Positions 43,719-47,625 of a DNA stretch of 47,625 nucleotides are shown in pieces. The translations under genes were made by a program, and so were the position numbers. The notes below the pieces were generated by a model. That model was not told where the DNA came from and did no database searches. It saw only the letters and a list, made by a program, of their open reading frames with translations. Position 1 is the first letter of the stretch; each line of letters begins with the position of its first letter. Source of the stretch: Pseudolabrys sp. (GTDB lineage: Bacteria > Pseudomonadota > Alphaproteobacteria > Rhizobiales > Xanthobacteraceae); the NCBI GenBank assembly GCA_022841665.1, contig JALHRB010000027.1, forward strand, positions 1 through 47,625, in the 5' to 3' direction.

Positions 43719-44720
43719 ATGTCCGACCAAGACAAACTCTCGGCCGAGGATCGCCTGATCGCGCGCCATTTCGGGCCGCTCGCCACCCATCCCGGCGCGC
43801 TCGGTCTCACCGACGACGCCGCCTTCGTGTCGCCGCCGCCCGGGCACGACCTCGTGCTCAAGACCGACGCCATCGTCGGCGGCGTGCATTTCTTTGCCGA
43901 GGACGATGCTTCGACCGTGGCGCAGAAGGCGCTGCGCGTGAACCTGTCGGACCTTGCCGCCAAGGGCGCCAAGCCGCTCGGCTTCCTGGTTTCGCTCGCG
44001 CTGCCGCAGGACATTGGCGACACCTGGCTTGGCCGTTTCTCATCCGGCCTGCGCGCCGATGCCGAGGCTTACCAATGCCCGCTGTTCGGCGGCGACACCG
44101 ATCGCACGCCCGGCCCGGTCACCGTTTCGGTCGCGATGTTCGGCAGCGTGCCGCACGGCACCATGGTGCGCCGCGCCGGCGCCAAGCCGGGCGACCGGGT
44201 CTTCGTCAGCGGCACCATTGGCGACGCCGCGCTCGGCCTCGTGCTGCGCAAGGATGACAATATGGGCGCCGACTGGAAACTCACCGACGAGCAGCGTGCG
44301 CATCTTTTGTCGCGCTACCTGCTGCCGCAGCCGCGCAATGCGCTGGCCGAAGCCGTGCGCATGCATGCCTCCGCCTCGATGGACATTTCCGACGGGCTGG
44401 CCGGCGATCTCACCAAGCTCGCCCGCGTCTCCGGCGTCGCGGCGCAGATCGATGCGGCGCGCGTGCCTTTGTCCGACGCCGCCCGCGCCGCGGTCGCCGC
44501 CGACCCGGCCATGCTCGAGACCGCGCTCACCGGCGGCGACGATTTTGAGATCGTCTGCGCCGTTCCGCCGGCACAAGCCGATAGCTTCCGCGCTGCTGCG
44601 TTCGCCGCCCAGGTTCCCGTCACCGAAATCGGCGCCGTCGCGGCCGGCGAGGGGGTCGTGTTCCGCGATGCGCGCGGTGCGCCCATGTCCTTCAAGCGGC
44701 TCTCGTTCAGCCACTTCTAG
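43719..44720 (+). CDS. thiL: Thiamine-monophosphate kinase
   Basis: ThiL phosphorylates thiamine monophosphate to the active diphosphate cofactor. The 333-residue protein shows the AIR-synthase fold: GLTDDAAFV near residue 29 and LKTDAIVGGVHF near 47 for metal/ATP binding, LSDLAAKGAKPLGF, the FGGDTDRTPG loop, and SMDISDGLAGDLTKL near 220. The family B repeat separates it from nusB, so its expression may be partly independent. Confidence 0.94.
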   Translation: MSDQDKLSAEDRLIARHFGPLATHPGALGLTDDAAFVSPPPGHDLVLKTDAIVGGVHFFAEDDASTVAQKALRVNLSDLAAKGAKPLGFLVSLALPQDIGDTWLGRFSSGLRADAEAYQCPLFGGDTDRTPGPVTVSVAMFGSVPHGTMVRRAGAKPGDRVFVSGTIGDAALGLVLRKDDNMGADWKLTDEQRAHLLSRYLLPQPRNALAEAVRMHASASMDISDGLAGDLTKLARVSGVAAQIDAARVPLSDAARAAVAADPAMLETALTGGDDFEIVCAVPPAQADSFRAAAFAAQVPVTEIGAVAAGEGVVFRDARGAPMSFKRLSFSHF

Positions 44721-44756
44721 TGCTATAAAGCCGCAAAACGCTCACGGGGTCAGGAA

Positions 44757-45986
44757 ATGCTCGACGTTACGGCCAAAAAGGAGGCGCTTGCCGCCTACAC
44801 GCCGCATCCGAACTTCGCGAAATACCACAAGCTTTTTCCGACCACCGCCTGGATGCGCGCGGAGGCGCCGCGCCATGTGCCGCGCTTCGCCTTCGAATAC
44901 GGCGACACCGGCGCCGGCAACGACGTCGGCATCGCCGACAACTGGAACGCCTTCGACGCCATCAAGGTCGTGCCGAAATACGGCGTCACCAACCAGTTGC
45001 CGCCGATCCAGTGCGAGCTGTTCGGCCAGCGCTACAATGCGCCGCTCGGCATCGCGCCCATGGGCGGGCCCTCGCTGGTCTGGCCGGGCGCCGATCTGCT
45101 GATGGCGAAGGCCGCGCAGCGCGCCGGCGTCCCCTACACCTTGAGCGTCGCCGGCGGCGCCACCATCGAGCAGGCGGCGGAAGCCGCGCCCGACGTGTTC
45201 TGGCTGCAGCTCTATCGCTTCTGGCACGAGGACCATAAGATCGGCTTCGACCTCATGCGCCGCGCCGCCGCCGTCGGCGCCAAGACTCTCACGCTCACGG
45301 TCGACGTGCCGGTGCGCACCACGCGCTCGCGCGAAACTTATGCCGGCCTGGCCGGCGAATTCCGCCCCAACGCGCGCATGATGGGCGAGATCATGATGCG
45401 GCCGCGCTGGCTGCTCGCGCTGCTGCGCAACGGCTATCCGCGTTTCGCCACCGTCGCCGACTACGCGCCGCCGCGCTCGAGCACCAACGAGATCATCGCT
45501 TACGCGCGCGCGCGCATGGGTGGCGCCTTCAATTGGGAAGAGGTCAAGCGCTACCGCGACTTCTGGAAGGGCCCGATGCTGCTGAAGGGCATCCTGCATC
45601 CGGCCGACGCCGAGAAGGCGGTGGCGCTCGGCATCGACGGCATCTGGGCGTCGAACCATGGCGGCCGCCAGATCGAGGCGCTGGTGCCCTCGATCGACGC
45701 GGTGCCGGCGCTCGCCGCCGCCGTCGGCGGCAAGGCGAAAATCATCGTCGATTCCGGCGTACGCTCGGGCCAGGACGTGATGCGCGCGCTCGCGGTCGGC
45801 GCCGACGCCGCCTTCGCCGGCAAATCGTTCCTGTGGGCGGTGGCGGCCATGGGCGACGAGGGCCCGGCCCAGCTCATCGACCTCTATATCGACGAGCTGA
45901 AGGCCTCGCTCGGTCAGATCGGCGCGCTCTCGCTCGCCGACGCCCGCAACGCCAAGGTCCTGCACCCGGGCGCGATCAAGTTTTAG
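44757..45986 (+). CDS. FMN-dependent alpha-hydroxy-acid dehydrogenase
   Basis: A 409-residue TIM-barrel flavoenzyme of the L-lactate dehydrogenase / glycolate oxidase family. It has the substrate Tyr region FAFEYGDTGAGND near residue 47, the FMN-binding APMGG loop, LLKGILHPADAEKAV with the FMN Lys, the catalytic SNHGGRQIE (His and Arg), and VDSGVRSGQDVMRALAVGADAAFAGK for FMN phosphate. It is somewhat longer than LldD because of an N-terminal extension. L-lactate is the default guess, but closely related enzymes use mandelate and other 2-hydroxyacids. Confidence 0.88.
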   Translation: MLDVTAKKEALAAYTPHPNFAKYHKLFPTTAWMRAEAPRHVPRFAFEYGDTGAGNDVGIADNWNAFDAIKVVPKYGVTNQLPPIQCELFGQRYNAPLGIAPMGGPSLVWPGADLLMAKAAQRAGVPYTLSVAGGATIEQAAEAAPDVFWLQLYRFWHEDHKIGFDLMRRAAAVGAKTLTLTVDVPVRTTRSRETYAGLAGEFRPNARMMGEIMMRPRWLLALLRNGYPRFATVADYAPPRSSTNEIIAYARARMGGAFNWEEVKRYRDFWKGPMLLKGILHPADAEKAVALGIDGIWASNHGGRQIEALVPSIDAVPALAAAVGGKAKIIVDSGVRSGQDVMRALAVGADAAFAGKSFLWAVAAMGDEGPAQLIDLYIDELKASLGQIGALSLADARNAKVLHPGAIKF

Positions 45987-45989
45987 TTC

Positions 45990-46111
45990 TGTCATTCCGG
46001 GACGCCCCGAAGGGGCGGGCCCGGAATCCATACGCCGCAGCACTGCGGATTATGGATTCCGGGCTCGTCGACCATCGCCCTTTGGGCGACGGCCGCCGCC
46101 CCGGAATGACA
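45990..46111. repeat. Dispersed palindromic repeat, family A, copy 2
   Basis: A 122-base element with perfect 12-bp ends (TGTCATTCCGGG at 45990-46001, CCCGGAATGACA at 46100-46111) and the same CCATACGCCGCAGC and TATGGATTCCGGG core as the copy at 7578-7703. Copy 1 has C where this has T in one arm, with the matching G-to-A change in the other arm. It begins 3 bases after the oxidase stop. Confidence 0.85.
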
Positions 46112-46205
46112 GGGACCGGGAAGGTCTGCCCTGCACCCCGCGCAGTAGCTTCCTTCTTCGTCCACAGCTAAACAGGGAACGATTTTCGCCGGGATTCCCT
46201 GACCC

Positions 46206-47432
46206 ATGTCGGCCGTTGCCGAACCGTTGCAGCCGGCCACGCCGGCCCATGACGACCGGCTTGCGCGCCGCAACGCGATCGTGCTGGCAGTCGCGCAGGC
46301 GCTCGCCGGCGGCAACAATACCGTCATCGTTACCACCTCGGCCATCATCGGCTCGATGCTGGCGCCCGACAAAGGGCTAGCCACGCTGCCGATCACCGGC
46401 ATGGTGGTCGGCATGTGGCTCGGCACGCTGCCGGTCGGCGCGCTGGCGCGCCGTTTCGGCCGCCGCGCTGCGTTGCAGACGGGCTCCGTCTTCGGCGTTC
46501 TCTCCGGCCTGATCTCCTTCAACGCGGTGATGATCGGCAGCTTCTGGCTGCTGCTCGTGGGCACCTTCTGCGGCGGGCTCTATGCGGCCGCGCACCAGTC
46601 CTACCGCTTCGCCGCCGCCGACACCGCGAGCGAGCGCTACCGGCCGAAGGTGGTGTCCTGGGTGCTCGCCGGCGGCGTCTTCGCCGCGGTGATCGGGCCG
46701 CAGCTCGTCATCTTCACCAAGGACATGCTGCCGCCGTACCTGTTTGCGGCAAGTTTTCTCGGCCAGTCGATCTGCGCTTTCCTGGCCGCGATCGTCCTGC
46801 ACTTCGTGAAGATCCCGAAGCCGGCCGCGAGGCGGGCGGGAGAGGCATCGCCCTCGCTGGCGCATGTCGTGCGCAAGCCGCGCTTCATCGTCGCCGCCGC
46901 CTGCGGCATGGCGAGCTACGCGCTGATGAACGTGATCATGACCTCGGCGCCGCTCGCCATGGTCGGCTGCGGCCATTCGGTCACCGACGCGACGCTCGGC
47001 ATTCAGTGGCACGTGATGGCGATGTACGCGCCGAGCTTCGTCACCGGCTCGCTGATCGCGCGCTTCGGGGTGGAGCGCATCACCGGCGTCGGGCTTGCGC
47101 TGATCGCCGCGGCCGCCGTGGTCGGCATGTCCGGGCTGACGGTCGCGCATTTCTGGACCGACCTGGTGCTGCTGGGGATCGGCTGGAATTTCGCCTTTAT
47201 CGGCGCCACCACCATGGTCACCCAGTGCCATGGACCGCAGGAACGCACCAAGGTTCAGTCCTTCAACGATTTCCTCGTTTTCGGCAGCATGGCTATGAGC
47301 TCGTTCTCGTCCGGCCAGCTCCTGCACCTGTTCGGCTGGGAGGCCACCAACGCCGTGGTGCTTCCGGTGGTGCTGCTGGTCGGCAGCCTGCTGATGTGGC
47401 TGACGCTGCGCCGCCGCGCCGCGCCGGTGTGA
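46206..47432 (+). CDS. MFS transporter
   Basis: A 408-residue major facilitator protein with about 12 membrane helices. Loop 2-3 has the motif A variant GALARRFGRRAALQTG (residues 79-94). The middle loop is short and basic (KIPKPAARRAG, about 200-215). The substrate is unknown; no linked regulator or biosynthesis gene is in the window. It is preceded by the family A repeat and followed by a region with a strong palindromic promoter. Confidence 0.88.
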   Translation: MSAVAEPLQPATPAHDDRLARRNAIVLAVAQALAGGNNTVIVTTSAIIGSMLAPDKGLATLPITGMVVGMWLGTLPVGALARRFGRRAALQTGSVFGVLSGLISFNAVMIGSFWLLLVGTFCGGLYAAAHQSYRFAAADTASERYRPKVVSWVLAGGVFAAVIGPQLVIFTKDMLPPYLFAASFLGQSICAFLAAIVLHFVKIPKPAARRAGEASPSLAHVVRKPRFIVAAACGMASYALMNVIMTSAPLAMVGCGHSVTDATLGIQWHVMAMYAPSFVTGSLIARFGVERITGVGLALIAAAAVVGMSGLTVAHFWTDLVLLGIGWNFAFIGATTMVTQCHGPQERTKVQSFNDFLVFGSMAMSSFSSGQLLHLFGWEATNAVVLPVVLLVGSLLMWLTLRRRAAPV

Positions 47433-47471
47433 CCGGCGCACCGGGGCTCAAAAAATATCTTCCTAATTGTC

Positions 47472-47500
47472 TTGACTATGATCCTATAGGATAGTAGTCT
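47472..47500 (+). promoter_or_regulatory. Promoter with a 26-bp operator-like palindrome
   Basis: TTGACT (47472-47477) and TAGTCT (47495-47500) are 17 bases apart. The region 47474-47499 is a near-perfect inverted repeat: GACTA, two unpaired bases, ATCCTATAGGAT, two unpaired bases, TAGTC (22 of 26 positions symmetric). A dimeric repressor bound here would cover the whole promoter. Direction is rightward, toward a gene outside the window. Confidence 0.6.
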
Positions 47501-47507
47501 CCATTTA

Positions 47508-47597
47508 TCCCGCCCCGATAGCGAGGGGTGTCTGATCAGCGTCTCCAGACGCGGGGCGGGGAGCGGTGGCCGGGGAATGACCTTGCATCGGAGATGC
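47508..47597 (+). ncRNA. Hairpin-rich leader at right edge (unidentified)
   Basis: Just after the promoter, CCCGCCCCG (47509-47517) pairs with CGGGGCGGG (47552-47560) over 9 bp. Inside are a CTGATCAG palindrome (47532-47539) and a GCGTCT-CC-AGACGC hairpin (47539-47552). A separate GCATC-GGA-GATGC hairpin follows (47585-47597). An ATG at 47577 opens a short frame to the window edge, possibly a leader peptide or a gene start. I match this to no known riboswitch. Confidence 0.35.
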
Positions 47598-47625
47598 GGT
47601 GTAAGGGCCCGGCGGTCCAAGCCGC

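Noticed and set aside
47424-47444. Hairpin overlapping the MFS stop codon considered as a terminator
   Set aside because: Stem has a mismatch and is followed by an A-run, not a T-run, on the coding strand; not convincing.

Overview
The window is about 47.6 kb of GC-rich (roughly two-thirds G+C), gene-dense chromosome. Gene order and protein style point to an alphaproteobacterium of the Hyphomicrobiales (Rhizobiales), closest in feel to the Bradyrhizobium / Xanthobacteraceae / Pseudolabrys side. The signs are the rpoZ-rsh-pdxJ-acpS-lepB-rnc-era-recO block, the hemB ... ldtR ... glyA-nrdR-ribD-ribE-ribH-nusB-thiL block, a HemB with Asp instead of zinc-binding Cys, and several families of palindromic intergenic repeats of the kind common in this group. 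I saw no rRNA, tRNA, transposase, phage gene, plasmid origin or CRISPR array.

Layout. 1-8.5 kb: the 5' part of a LabA-like NYN gene on the minus strand, then rpoZ, the (p)ppGpp synthetase/hydrolase rsh, and the pdxJ-acpS-lepB-rnc-era-recO housekeeping run, most of it with ATGA or small overlaps. 8.5-12.3 kb: two small secreted Cys/Arg-rich paralogues, parC, and two small unknown genes. 12.3-19.6 kb: a Kef-type cation/proton antiporter fused to universal stress domains, an outer-membrane beta-barrel protein, and a divergent sitABCD metal ABC transporter. The two divergent units are separated by a short region carrying two matching 17-bp palindromes. 19.6-26.7 kb: bpt (leucyl-tRNA-protein transferase), an RDD membrane protein, threonine ammonia-lyase, cysH, an FkbM methyltransferase and an orphan CoxL-type molybdenum hydroxylase. 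26.7-33.5 kb: hemB, then a valine-degradation set (acyl-CoA dehydrogenase, 3-hydroxyisobutyryl-CoA hydrolase, 3-hydroxyisobutyrate dehydrogenase) interleaved with two small membrane proteins and a cupin, then ldtR. 33.6-38.7 kb: a lower-GC accessory block with a membrane GGDEF protein, a cellulose-synthase-like GT2 enzyme with a PilZ domain, and an HlyD-type fusion protein, followed by about 600 bases without a credible gene. 38.7-44.7 kb: glyA, nrdR, ribD, ribE, ribH, nusB and thiL. 44.7-47.6 kb: an FMN alpha-hydroxyacid oxidase, an MFS transporter, and a promoter with a large palindrome and structured leader reading out of the window.

Most promising for follow-up: (1) the GGDEF / GT2-PilZ / fusion-protein block looks like a self-contained c-di-GMP-controlled exopolysaccharide system inserted between ldtR and glyA. 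It resembles the bgsBA mixed-linkage glucan operon but has a PilZ domain and its own cyclase without an I-site. (2) The outer-membrane barrel and sitABCD appear to share metal-responsive operators, so the barrel may be a metal channel. (3) A dispersed palindromic repeat keeps both a covarying hairpin and a G-quadruplex motif in separate copies. (4) The palindrome-bearing promoter and hairpin-rich leader at the right edge belong to an unseen gene.
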